DNA of 9,208 bases from an archaeon (GTDB lineage Archaea > Asgardarchaeota > Hermodarchaeia > Hermodarchaeales > Hermodarchaeaceae), in assembly GCA_016550485.1 (NCBI GenBank), contig JABXGV010000226.1:1-9208 (forward strand), read 5' to 3'. The position numbers and the translations under genes are program-made. Shown here one piece after another: positions 1 to 7,300 of the stretch. Position 1 is the first letter of the stretch, and each line of letters opens with the position of its first letter. The notes below the pieces were generated by a model, which was not told where the DNA came from, ran no database searches, and saw only the letters and a program-made list of their open reading frames with translations.

Positions 1-2
1 AT

Positions 3-16
3 GAAACATTTAAATC
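3..16 (+). promoter_or_regulatory. Possible archaeal BRE/TATA promoter
   Basis: GAAAC followed by ATTTAAAT resembles an archaeal BRE plus TATA box. It would start transcription near 38-42, leaving a leader of roughly 145 bases before the ATG at 187. Motif resemblance is the only support, and the sequence lies at the window edge, so it could belong to an upstream unit. Confidence 0.2.
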
Positions 17-175
17 TTCCCCTTACCAAAGAGGACCGGTGGTGAAGTTTGGTGGTTTGTGCTTGTTTTGGCACTAGTTTTGGGTTTGACTGGGGGTTTT
101 TGATGCCTTTTGCGGAGTTTCTTGTGGAACTTGGTGTGTCCCGCGGTTCTCACACAACCTTGGTTCAGCCTCTGT

Positions 176-180
176 GGTGA
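176..180 (+). promoter_or_regulatory. Shine-Dalgarno GGTGA for the 187 start
   Basis: GGTGA lies six bases before the ATG at 187 and matches the core of the archaeal anti-Shine-Dalgarno complement GGAGGTGAT. It supports 187 as the start of the nuclease-like gene. Confidence 0.5.
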
Positions 181-186
181 AATCCT

Positions 187-744
187 ATGGGTCGCACAAA
201 ACGTGGCACATCTCCTTCTGGCGCAGAACAGGGTCGAATAGCCTGCCTGACTAAGAGGGAATCACGCACCGTCCAAGAGAGCCTAGTAGCTGAGATGATG
301 GAAGCAGTGGGATTCGGATTCCGAGAACAATGGCTCCTGCGTACCGCGGGGGAGGCGCTGGTCTTTGATTTCTTGGTGGAGGGGCGGGTGCTGGTGGAGT
401 GTACCCAGAGCACCCACAGAAACTGCTCCCGTGCTTGGACCGTCCTCTGGCAGCGCGCCATCTACCTTGACTATAAGTTTCGCCTCGCCAAGGAGGCAGG
501 CTCCTTCACCACGATGACCCTACTGGAGGTGTCTCATTGCGGGCATTACCAAAAGCGAGTTCTTACACAAGAGCGGCTTGCCACCCTCACTCACACAAAC
601 TACCTCGTCACGACCATACCAGCACTCGGGGAACACCTAATAGGGGTACTGAATAGCGAGACAGGAGATCCAGTGCCCAGCTGGCAGGCGGAGTCACTGA
701 GTCGCTGGCTCAATCCAGAACCAGACAAGGAGGAGAACCCTTAA
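187..744 (+). CDS. Hypothetical protein, possible PD-(D/E)XK-like nuclease
   Basis: This 185-residue protein has no family I can name with certainty. Residues 30-75 look like the core of a restriction-endonuclease fold: a helix with E31 and E36, a strand REQWLLR, then a hairpin with D61 (LVFDFLVEGR) and E71 (VLVECTQ). A basic/aromatic helix follows (RAIYLDYKFRLAK, 90-102) and then a strand (TTMTLLEVSH). D61 and E71 are spaced as in PD-(D/E)XK enzymes, but the expected E-x-K is E-C-T. K97 in the next helix might replace the lysine, which is inference. There is no signal peptide or membrane segment, so it should be cytoplasmic. It ends 27 bases before the tnpB start on the same strand, so the two are probably co-transcribed. 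It is not a Y1 TnpA or a serine recombinase. The gene is real with good confidence; its nuclease role is tentative. Confidence 0.6.
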   Translation: MGRTKRGTSPSGAEQGRIACLTKRESRTVQESLVAEMMEAVGFGFREQWLLRTAGEALVFDFLVEGRVLVECTQSTHRNCSRAWTVLWQRAIYLDYKFRLAKEAGSFTTMTLLEVSHCGHYQKRVLTQERLATLTHTNYLVTTIPALGEHLIGVLNSETGDPVPSWQAESLSRWLNPEPDKEENP

Positions 745-756
745 CAGCGAAGATGG

Positions 757-763
757 GGAGGTG
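757..763 (+). promoter_or_regulatory. Strong Shine-Dalgarno that decides the tnpB start
   Basis: GGAGGTG ends eight bases before the ATG at 772. The alternative GTG start at 763 overlaps this site and could not use it, so 772 is the better start of tnpB. Confidence 0.65.
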
Positions 764-771
764 TGGTTGGT

Positions 772-2439
772 ATGTTTTTGACGGTGAAGGTTCCCCTGAT
801 GGATGACCGCCTGACCGCTCGGAAGCTTCACCAGCTGGAACGCCTCACCGCCCGAGACACAACAATAATCAAGCGCTACCTTAACATCCTAGAAGAAGAG
901 GAGGAAAACCTCTGGAAGCAGGAACGGGAAGGACAGCGTATCGACAGGGCAGAGCTTGACAGGCTAACTCTCACCAGCCAGCCCCTAATACGGGGCAAGA
1001 CACAGACACCAGGACGCCCTATAGTCAAGTATGATCTTAAACAAGAGTTCGGCGCGAGAATTAGTGTCCGTGAATTAAAGGAGTGCCGCGACACCGCGGT
1101 GGAGATGTGGCACTCCTACCGTGAAAAGGTCAAGGAACATGCGCGAACCTATTGGAGAATCCACCAGAACCCAAAGTATGTTGACTATGAGGATGAGTTG
1201 GCGCGGGTCGCCCATTGGTGGTTGACAGAGAAACAGCCCAGCCCACCCTGTCAGGCTAATAACTACACACTGGGGAAAATCCCCCGCCGAGCAAACATTG
1301 GCACTACAGTGTTCATCCATACCCGTACAAACACGCTGACCTGTGACTGGCTGGAACTTTACTATTTTGTGGAGAAAGGACAAAGTCGGAGCAGTAAGCG
1401 CTTGTGGCTTCCCCTGAACCTGTCTAGTTACCACCAGAACGCGCTGAAGAAGGGGCAACCAAAGACAGTGCAACTTGTTAAAAGCTCCAAGAATAAGCGT
1501 TGGTACGCCCACATCACAATAGAAGTAGTGACTCCCAAAGTTCCCCCCACAGACAAACCTCTAGCAGTGGTTGCCCTCGACTTGGGGGAGAAGAAGGCGG
1601 CGACAGCCGTGCTGTTAACGCCTAAACCAAAACTGCAGGGAGAGGACATCCGCTTCTTCACTCAACCTGAAAAAAGGCGCACCATTAACGGGCTCGATAA
1701 CCAGATTGCCTCACTACAGCGCAAGCTGGCAGAATATATGAAACACAGGAAGTCCACCAAGAATATCACTCGGCGTCTCAAGAAACTATCCAAGACGCGC
1801 CAGCAGCTTGCCATTCAGTACGACCAAGAACTCACCACTCAAATCGTGGAGTGGGTTCAGCGGCTCCAGCACCGCTACACAGTCTACGTTGCAGTGGGGC
1901 GACTCAAGGGGATTCGCGCTTCACGCCGCAAGGGCGATGGCAAATCCCGAAAACACAGACGGGAACTCCACCGGTGGGCTTTTGCTCGCATCACTGCCAT
2001 GCTCCAGTACAAACTCAAACAAGCTGGGTTGCCAAGGGAAAGGGTGGTGGCGGTGCCGGAGGCGTGGACCAGCCGCACCTGCTCCAAATGCGGCTCACCA
2101 AACACACGACGACCCTTTCAAGCACTCCTAATCTGCTTGGACTGTGGCGCTAAAATTCAAGCCGATGTGAACGGAGCACTCAACATCGGTATGAAGCTCA
2201 TCTATTCATTGGATGAGGCGGCTCTCGACCATTGGTTGACAAAACCGCTCCGCAAAGCCAAGGCTGAAAGGCTCAGGCTGCGGGGTGCGAGAGCCGCGGG
2301 CCGGAGAACCCCATGCACAAGGGGGTCCTCCCAGATCAGTAGGCCCACGAGCGGGGATGAATCGCCTGCCGCTGTGCGCTGTGGCGAGGAACCCGCAAGC
2401 CAAAAAGTTGAAGAAGAGGAGGTTCCCTCATCAGTATGA
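772..2439 (+). CDS. tnpB: TnpB-family RNA-guided nuclease with rearranged RuvC active site
   Basis: TnpB proteins are RNA-guided DNA endonucleases of IS200/IS605 and IS607 elements and are ancestors of Cas12. Numbering here counts from the alternative GTG at 763 (558 residues); starting at ATG 772 gives 555. RuvC-I is VVALDLGEKK with D273. The RuvC-II strand reads YVAVGRLKGIR, with G379 where most members have Glu. E433 in VPEAWTSRTC lies just before the zinc ribbon and can supply the missing acid. The ribbon cysteines are C440, C443, C458 and C461. RuvC-III is QADVNGALNI with D468. Residues 1-260 are the recognition/wedge part. The recognisable domain ends near 480; the remaining ~78 residues are Arg/Gly/Pro/Glu-rich and are probably forced by an overlapping guide RNA. 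No TnpA is present; its upstream partner is the 187-744 protein. Catalytic residues look complete, so it is likely active unless the Glu swap matters. Confidence 0.9.
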   Translation: MFLTVKVPLMDDRLTARKLHQLERLTARDTTIIKRYLNILEEEEENLWKQEREGQRIDRAELDRLTLTSQPLIRGKTQTPGRPIVKYDLKQEFGARISVRELKECRDTAVEMWHSYREKVKEHARTYWRIHQNPKYVDYEDELARVAHWWLTEKQPSPPCQANNYTLGKIPRRANIGTTVFIHTRTNTLTCDWLELYYFVEKGQSRSSKRLWLPLNLSSYHQNALKKGQPKTVQLVKSSKNKRWYAHITIEVVTPKVPPTDKPLAVVALDLGEKKAATAVLLTPKPKLQGEDIRFFTQPEKRRTINGLDNQIASLQRKLAEYMKHRKSTKNITRRLKKLSKTRQQLAIQYDQELTTQIVEWVQRLQHRYTVYVAVGRLKGIRASRRKGDGKSRKHRRELHRWAFARITAMLQYKLKQAGLPRERVVAVPEAWTSRTCSKCGSPNTRRPFQALLICLDCGAKIQADVNGALNIGMKLIYSLDEAALDHWLTKPLRKAKAERLRLRGARAAGRRTPCTRGSSQISRPTSGDESPAAVRCGEEPASQKVEEEEVPSSV

Positions 2440-2440
2440 C
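2220..2440 (+). ncRNA. Candidate omega/re-RNA overlapping the tnpB 3' end
   Basis: In TnpB elements the guide RNA is made from the 3' end of the gene and the element's right end, with the guide read from the flanking host DNA. This stretch fits: it is G+C-rich, encodes a tail with no domain, and folds readily. ACCCC (2308-2312) pairs with GGGGT (2322-2326) over a nine-base loop. GCGGG (2351-2355) pairs with CCCGC (2392-2396), and inside it CGCC (2363-2366) pairs with GGCG (2383-2386), forming a nested stem. Boundaries are approximate. If the scaffold ends near 2440, the guide would be the first ~16-20 bases of the orc1 upstream spacer. The pairings are seen; the RNA itself is inferred from the family. 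Confidence 0.5.
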
Positions 2441-2467
2441 CGCCCCTACTTCAGTTTCAGCATACTG
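2432..2467. repeat. Inverted repeat between tnpB and orc1
   Basis: CAGTATG (2432-2438) and CATACTG (2461-2467) are perfect 7-base inverted copies enclosing 22 bases. The outer flanks TCAT and ATGA could extend the stem if five bases bulge. The left arm overlaps the tnpB stop codon. It may be the right-end hairpin of the element or an end-of-transcript structure. It is too short to be decisive, and no T-run follows it. Confidence 0.3.
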
Positions 2468-2468
2468 T

Positions 2469-2519
2469 TCTGATGATGAATTGATATAAAAGAGTGATAT
2501 TTGATATGTCTGATGATGA
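2469..2519 (+). repeat. Direct repeats spanning the orc1 start
   Basis: TCTGATGATGA occurs at 2469-2479 and again at 2509-2519, exactly 40 bases apart. TTGATAT occurs at 2481-2487 and 2501-2507, exactly 20 bases apart. The second long copy lies inside the first codons of orc1. Spacings of two and four helical turns would put bound proteins on one face of the DNA. An operator or origin element is possible; I do not see the classical ORB consensus. The repeats are seen, the role is inferred. Confidence 0.4.
2483..2490 (+). promoter_or_regulatory. Possible TATA box of the replication operon
   Basis: GATATAAA is the best TATA-like word before orc1. A start 25 bases downstream of its centre would fall near 2511, just after the preferred ATG at 2506, so the geometry is imperfect. 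If the upstream DNA is an inserted element, the native promoter may have been shifted or replaced. Confidence 0.25.
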
Positions 2520-3747
2520 TTTAATTGAAAGGGCGTTACTAAGTGCCACAGTGTTTAAGAACGAAGAAACGCTCCACCCCGCGTTTATCCCATCCAAACT
2601 TCCGAATAGAGAATCCCAATTAATCCGTCTCAGTCATACATTCAAACCGCTACTTAATGAGGAAGGAGCTTATGCTGTCAATGTTGCCGTTGTAGGAAGA
2701 CCTGGCACTGGAAAGACTGCTTCAATCAAATTCTTTGGACGCGCACTAGAAAAAGTAGCAGCAAAACGAGGCGCAGCAGGGAGCGTGCGGTTTGAATACT
2801 ATGATTGCTTTATGTTTCGAACAAAAAGCGCAATCCTTCGTGATTTGCTCACAGAACGGTTCAAAGTTACTAGTCGAGGATTCTCAGATGAAGAAATCAC
2901 AAGCATGCTCAACAAACGACTTCTTCGTGAAAACATCCGGTTAGTGCTCTGCCTTGATGAAGCTTACCTCTTAGGACAGGACCTATTGAGTCTTATTCAT
3001 TCCAGCGAAGTTGCGAATCACGGACAAGCATACATCTCCACCTTAATCGCATGTCGCACTACCGACTGGCAAAATAGCCTTAGTTTCCCCCTTTCAGGTA
3101 GATTAAATGACCGAATTGAAATGCCTCCTTATAGTGAAGAGGAGCTCTACCAGATTCTAAAATACAGAACAGAGCTAGCCTTTCATGATAATATCGTTCC
3201 TGATGCCATCTTGCGTATGGTAGCCAATATTGCGGCGGCAACTAAAAATGCGCGTCATGGTATCGAGATGTTGTTATGGGCTGGTAAGGCAGCCGATAGG
3301 TATGACGTTCGGCCTATTACTCCTGAAATGATACGAAGGGCGAAGCAGGAAGTCTTTTCCGAACTTCGATCAGATGTACTTTACAGCTTGCGTTACCAAG
3401 AACTTCTGGTACTCGCTGCGGTTTCTCGACAACTTAAACTAGAAATGAGTCAAGCGACAACTTTTGCTAAGGTTTTTGATAGCTACCAGATTATATGCGA
3501 AGAGTACGGTGCCACAAAACAAGCAATGCCAACATTTCGTAAAACCATCGATGCTCTAGCAAGGTTAGGTATAATAGGTAAAATTGTGGAAAGTATTGGT
3601 GGTGGGCAGCGAGGAAGGCGTGCTAAGCTTACTCTTATGGATATTCCTGTTGAGATATTCGATGAACGCGTTGGCGAAATCCTTCGACGTCGACTAGCGG
3701 AAGACGGCGAATCAGAGGGTAAATTATCGTACTCAAATGGGTTGTGA
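2506..3747 (+). CDS. orc1/cdc6: Orc1/Cdc6 replication initiator (AAA+ ATPase)
   Basis: Archaeal Orc1/Cdc6 binds origin DNA as an ATP-controlled AAA+ protein and recruits MCM. Residues below count from an alternative GTG at 2494. The N-terminal LHPAFIPSKLPNRESQL (27-43) is the typical lead-in. Walker A is GRPGTGKT (68-75, K74), Walker B is LVLCLDEA (150-157, D155 and E156), and MPPYSEEELYQILKYR (210-225) is a family signature. Sensor 2 is in KNARHGIEMLL with R254. A winged-helix DNA-binding domain fills about 290-400. The usual sensor-1 Asn is not apparent: that stretch reads LIACRTTDW (184-192). I prefer ATG 2506 because GTGAT at 2494-2498 is a fitting Shine-Dalgarno that overlaps the GTG start. 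It heads a cluster with gins six bases downstream. Length (413-417) is normal and the frame is intact. Confidence 0.92.
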   Translation: MSDDDLIERALLSATVFKNEETLHPAFIPSKLPNRESQLIRLSHTFKPLLNEEGAYAVNVAVVGRPGTGKTASIKFFGRALEKVAAKRGAAGSVRFEYYDCFMFRTKSAILRDLLTERFKVTSRGFSDEEITSMLNKRLLRENIRLVLCLDEAYLLGQDLLSLIHSSEVANHGQAYISTLIACRTTDWQNSLSFPLSGRLNDRIEMPPYSEEELYQILKYRTELAFHDNIVPDAILRMVANIAAATKNARHGIEMLLWAGKAADRYDVRPITPEMIRRAKQEVFSELRSDVLYSLRYQELLVLAAVSRQLKLEMSQATTFAKVFDSYQIICEEYGATKQAMPTFRKTIDALARLGIIGKIVESIGGGQRGRRAKLTLMDIPVEIFDERVGEILRRRLAEDGESEGKLSYSNGL

Positions 3748-3753
3748 AGGAAG

Positions 3754-4311
3754 ATGGCAGTCAAGACAATGTACGATGACATCTTGTTTGAATATCGAAA
3801 TTCTCCAGTAACAGTAGTAGTTCTTGAGAAAATCGAGGAATTCACTGTTCAAGGTGTTACGTATGGTCCATTCGAAAAGGATCGCGAAATCGATATACCG
3901 CGATGGATAGCTGGAGTACTGGCTTCTCAAAAAAAGGTTCGAGTTAAAGATACTGATATTGGCCCTTCTGATCTGCAGAAAGCCCTATGGCGTGAAACCA
4001 GTGAACCAGACCTTCAGCAATTATCACCCAGTTATTTCTTCATTATGAAACAACGCATAGCTCAACTCCTCCGAGAAAACCAACAATCACCTAATCAAGT
4101 TCGTATAGCAGCACAGAACAAAATGGAACGCCTTTTGAGAGATCTTGTAACAAGCCGCCTTCTGAAGCTAATGAAAATCTCATTACGTGAGGATCGTCTT
4201 GATGAGATAAAGAATAACATGACGGAAGAAGAGTGTTGGCTTGTAGACCGCCTCACAAATCTCCTACGAAACTGGGAAAGGGTAGTATTAGAGGTGGAAA
4301 ATGGTGGCTGA
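3754..4311 (+). CDS. gins23: GINS complex subunit, Gins23-type (B-A domain order)
   Basis: GINS joins MCM (with a Cdc45/GAN-like partner) to form the replicative CMG helicase and links it to polymerases. In this 185-residue protein the small beta-rich B domain comes first, with YGPFEKDREIDIPRWIAGVL (37-56) as its signature, where the family has YGPF-K-G-(D/E)-x-x-x-LP-x-x-x-A. The helical A domain follows from about 73 (LQKALWRE, then LQQLSPSYFFIMKQRI), ending in long charged helices to 180. This B-A order is that of Psf2/Psf3 and archaeal Gins23; Gins51, Sld5 and Psf1 have A-B. It starts six bases after the orc1 stop, with AAGGAAG just before the ATG; the in-frame ATG at 3769 is an alternative. 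Its last 11 bases overlap the start of mcm, implying translational coupling. Subtype is less certain than the family. Confidence 0.8.
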   Translation: MAVKTMYDDILFEYRNSPVTVVVLEKIEEFTVQGVTYGPFEKDREIDIPRWIAGVLASQKKVRVKDTDIGPSDLQKALWRETSEPDLQQLSPSYFFIMKQRIAQLLRENQQSPNQVRIAAQNKMERLLRDLVTSRLLKLMKISLREDRLDEIKNNMTEEECWLVDRLTNLLRNWERVVLEVENGG

Positions 4312-7300
4312 AGAAATCGATTTCGCAGCTCGAATCGAAGATTTTCTAAATTCATTCAAGACAGTGGAGGGAGAAACTCCTTATCGGGATGCCATTGAAC
4401 GATTGGAGACTAGTGACAAACGTTCTGTCGTAGTTCAATTTGACCACATCGCAAGTCATGATCCCGAGCTAGCCAAGGCAATCCGTGAAAACCCAGATCA
4501 AGCAATCGAAGCAGCGTCGACAGCAATCCACCGCATAGCACGAGTTGTTATCCCAGATTACGCACGGTCTGTCGAAACTTTCCACATACGCTTCAGAGAG
4601 GTACCTGACGACGTATCTGTCAGAGATATACGATCTGAGCACATTGGCAACCTCATAAAAGTAGATGCCATGGTGACACGTGTTAGCGACGTGAAACCCC
4701 TTCTAGTTGAGGGGGTGTTCAAATGCCGCCAATGTGGAAATGTAATGGTAATTCCACAAGCTGGGCAGTACACACCACCACCCTTCTGTTCCGAGAAAGC
4801 CTGTGGTAGCCGACGCGGTCCCTTCGACCTACTCGCTGAGAAATCAAAGTTTACAGATTGGCAAAAAATCCGCCTCCAAGAAAAACCCGAAGAGCTACCC
4901 CCCGGCACTCTACCTCGTGCTCTGGACTGCTTCCTCCTTGACGACCTCGTCGACCTCGCAAGACCTGGTGACCCTGTCCGCATCGTAGGTGTCCTTAAAT
5001 CTTCACAGGACATCTCAGCAGTCCGCCGTAAAGCGGCACCTACTTTTAGCGTATTCCTCATGACGAATAGTGTAGACGTTCTAGAGCGTGAAGCAGACCG
5101 TCTAGAAATCACCCCCAAAGAAAAGGAGGAAATCATCAAACTCTCCCAAGACCCTCTCATTCATAGAAAAATCATCAACAGCGTCGCGCCAAGTATCTAT
5201 GGTCTCACTGACATCAAAGAAGCAGTCATCCTTCTCCTATTCGGCGGCGTCGGAAAAGAACTCTCAGATGGTGTTAAAATAAGAGGCGACTCCAACATCC
5301 TCCTCGTAGGGGATCCTGGAACAGCCAAGAGCATCGACGGTTCTGAATTAATTTACATCGGGCAATCCACAGATAATGGTATTAAATGGACACGTGAAAA
5401 AATCGGCCCCTTCATTGACACTCTAATGGAATCAAATGTTGAAAGAACCGTTCTTCAAGGCGATACAGAAATCTTACCTCTTGATGGTGAATCAAACCTA
5501 TATACACAAGCAATGGACCCATTAACGCTGAAGGTACAGCGGGCTCGTATATTCGAAGTCAGCCGTCACAAAACAAAGCACCTAGTCCGGATACAGACTC
5601 GTTCAGGAAGATCGGTTCTTGCTACACCCGACCACTCGTTCACAACAATAGAAGGTGGTCAACTAAAGGTCACTAAAATCCAGGACCTACGTCTTGGAGT
5701 CTACCTACCAATTGCTCGAAATCTAAGATTTAACGAGGAACAAGCTGCCTTGGATCTGACAGAGGATTTTCTTCAAACAGACATGGTAAGCACAGAAACG
5801 ATACGGTCGCAAATCGCTTTAGTGAATGCTGGGTTGACCAGTGCACGAAGTGCGGCTTCTGCTGCGAATGTTACGCCAAATACTATAGGCGATATAATTC
5901 ATGGACGGGTTATAATCCCTTCAGGTTCTTGGTTGAGAAGAAAGCGAGACACATCGTGGTTCCCCCGCTGGTTGCCGCTTAACTCCTCGTTGGCACGAAT
6001 TATAGGAATCTATCTTGCTGAGGGTAATGTCCATAATAACGATATTTGTATTTCCTCTACTGATAATTCAATTAAATCTGTAGTAGAAGAAGACCTAATA
6101 GCAGTCTTCGGAAAAGCCTCTGTGTACAAACGAAGAATTCTGTACTGCCAATCCAGTATAGCTCAATGGTTTGAGCAAAACTTTGGAACTGGAGCAGCCA
6201 ATAAGAGATTACCAGACCTATTCCTAGCTGCCTCTCTCTCATTCCGTTGCAATCTACTATCAGCCTATTTCTCAGGCGATGGTACTGTAGATGAAAGAGG
6301 GGCTGCAGTAACTGCTATCACAAAAAGTGAGCAGCTTGCTTATCAGATTAGTGACCTCCTGTCGACACTCAACATATACACTACTATCAAGAGAAGAGAA
6401 GTCACAAAGGGGCTCTATAAGGGCCGTGTATACTATCAATTGCGCATTCAAGGAGTAGATGTGCTCCAATACCATAAACACATAGGCTTTGTATCAAGTG
6501 AAAAACAAAAAGAACTCGATCAACTAGTTAGGCGGCTAATATCCCGAACGCGATATCAGTCACGAGACATCATACCTAACTTTGGTACATTACTGAAACA
6601 AGCAGTACGAGAACTTGGGCTCCGAAGTTCACGAGGTTCTTGGACACGTAGCTTCATAGGAGAACTTCGCGGCAAAACTTACCGACAGCGCATGGGACGA
6701 AAATACCTCCAAAAGGTTGTTACCAAATTACGCCACTGTCAAACAAGAAATCGTCAATCGCCATCCCTAAAGAGGCTTGAAGCACTTGCCTACTCAGATA
6801 TTTTCTGGGATCCAATCATTAAAATTGAACATGTAAACGATGAGACAACAGTATATGACATCGCCACGTCCGATGGTCACTTCCTCCTAGCCCAAGGAAA
6901 TCTCATCGTGCACAACAGCCAACTCTTGAAGTATATTGCTGCCCTCGCTCCTCGTGGGCTCTACACCAGCGGGAAAGGAAGCACAGCCGCTGGCTTGACA
7001 GCAGCAGTGTTACGAGACCCAGACACAGAAGGACTAACACTAGAAGCAGGTGCGCTAGTCCTCGCTGACCGTGGCCTCGCAGCAATCGACGAATTCGACA
7101 AGATGCGCCCACAGGATCGGACCGCAATACACGAAGCGATGGAGCAACATACGATTAGCATAGCCAAGGCAGGCATCGTTGCTACACTCAATGCGCGTAC
7201 TGCAATTTTAGCAGCAGCAAACCCTTTGTTGGGTCGTTATGTTGCTGAGCGGCCGTTTAATGAAAATGTGAATTTACCTGTTCCGTTGTTGTCACGTTTT

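Larger units (their letters stand above)
1..186. other. T/G-rich leader before the nuclease-tnpB pair, no convincing gene
   Basis: No gene can be supported here. From about 41 to 130 the + strand is strongly rich in T and G, with repeated GTTTTGG/GGGTTTG-like words and a GGGGGTTTTT run at 92-101. A frame open from the window edge ends with TGA at 43-45 and could be the tail of an upstream gene or chance. A 25-codon ATG frame at 103-180 ends six bases before the next gene's ATG but has no homology I can recognise. The stretch probably contains the left end of the mobile element or the 5' leader of the nuclease-tnpB transcript. I see no inverted repeat that would fix the boundary. Confidence 0.4.
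1..2467 (+). mobile_element. Probable TnpB-carrying element, non-autonomous, boundaries approximate
   Basis: A tnpB gene with a structured 3' end marks an IS200/IS605- or IS607-derived element. No Y1 transposase or serine recombinase is present, so movement would need help in trans, or the pair has been retained for another role. The coding sequence of this region uses many C/G-ending codons and is visibly richer in G+C than the orc1, gins and intein sequence, and the change falls in the 2440-2505 spacer. The left end is not resolved and may lie outside the window; the right end is placed at the 2432-2467 inverted repeat only as a guess. Whether the 187-744 gene belongs to the element is inferred from its tight linkage. 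Confidence 0.45.

Noticed and set aside
48..101. Possible G-quadruplex in the leader
   Set aside because: G runs are uneven and widely spaced, with only two runs of three or more, so a stable quadruplex is not supported.
46..180. Small + strand frame with ATG at 103, 25 codons
   Set aside because: No ribosome-binding site or recognisable sequence; short open frames are expected by chance in a T/G-rich stretch.
165..461. 98-codon minus-strand frame
   Set aside because: Antisense shadow of the nuclease-like gene, Ser/Arg-rich with no domain.
1075..1512. 145-codon minus-strand frame
   Set aside because: Antisense to the TnpB N-terminal half, whose + strand frame has clear family motifs.
1808..2153. 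Two overlapping + strand frames inside tnpB
   Set aside because: They lie out of frame within the RuvC and zinc-ribbon coding sequence and have no independent features.
772..2439. Cas12 effector rather than TnpB
   Set aside because: Size, short recognition region, zinc ribbon of TnpB form and absence of any CRISPR array or cas1/cas2 favour TnpB.
4558..5160. 200-codon minus-strand frame
   Set aside because: Antisense shadow of the MCM N-terminal domain; composition is Ser/Arg-rich with no protein motif.
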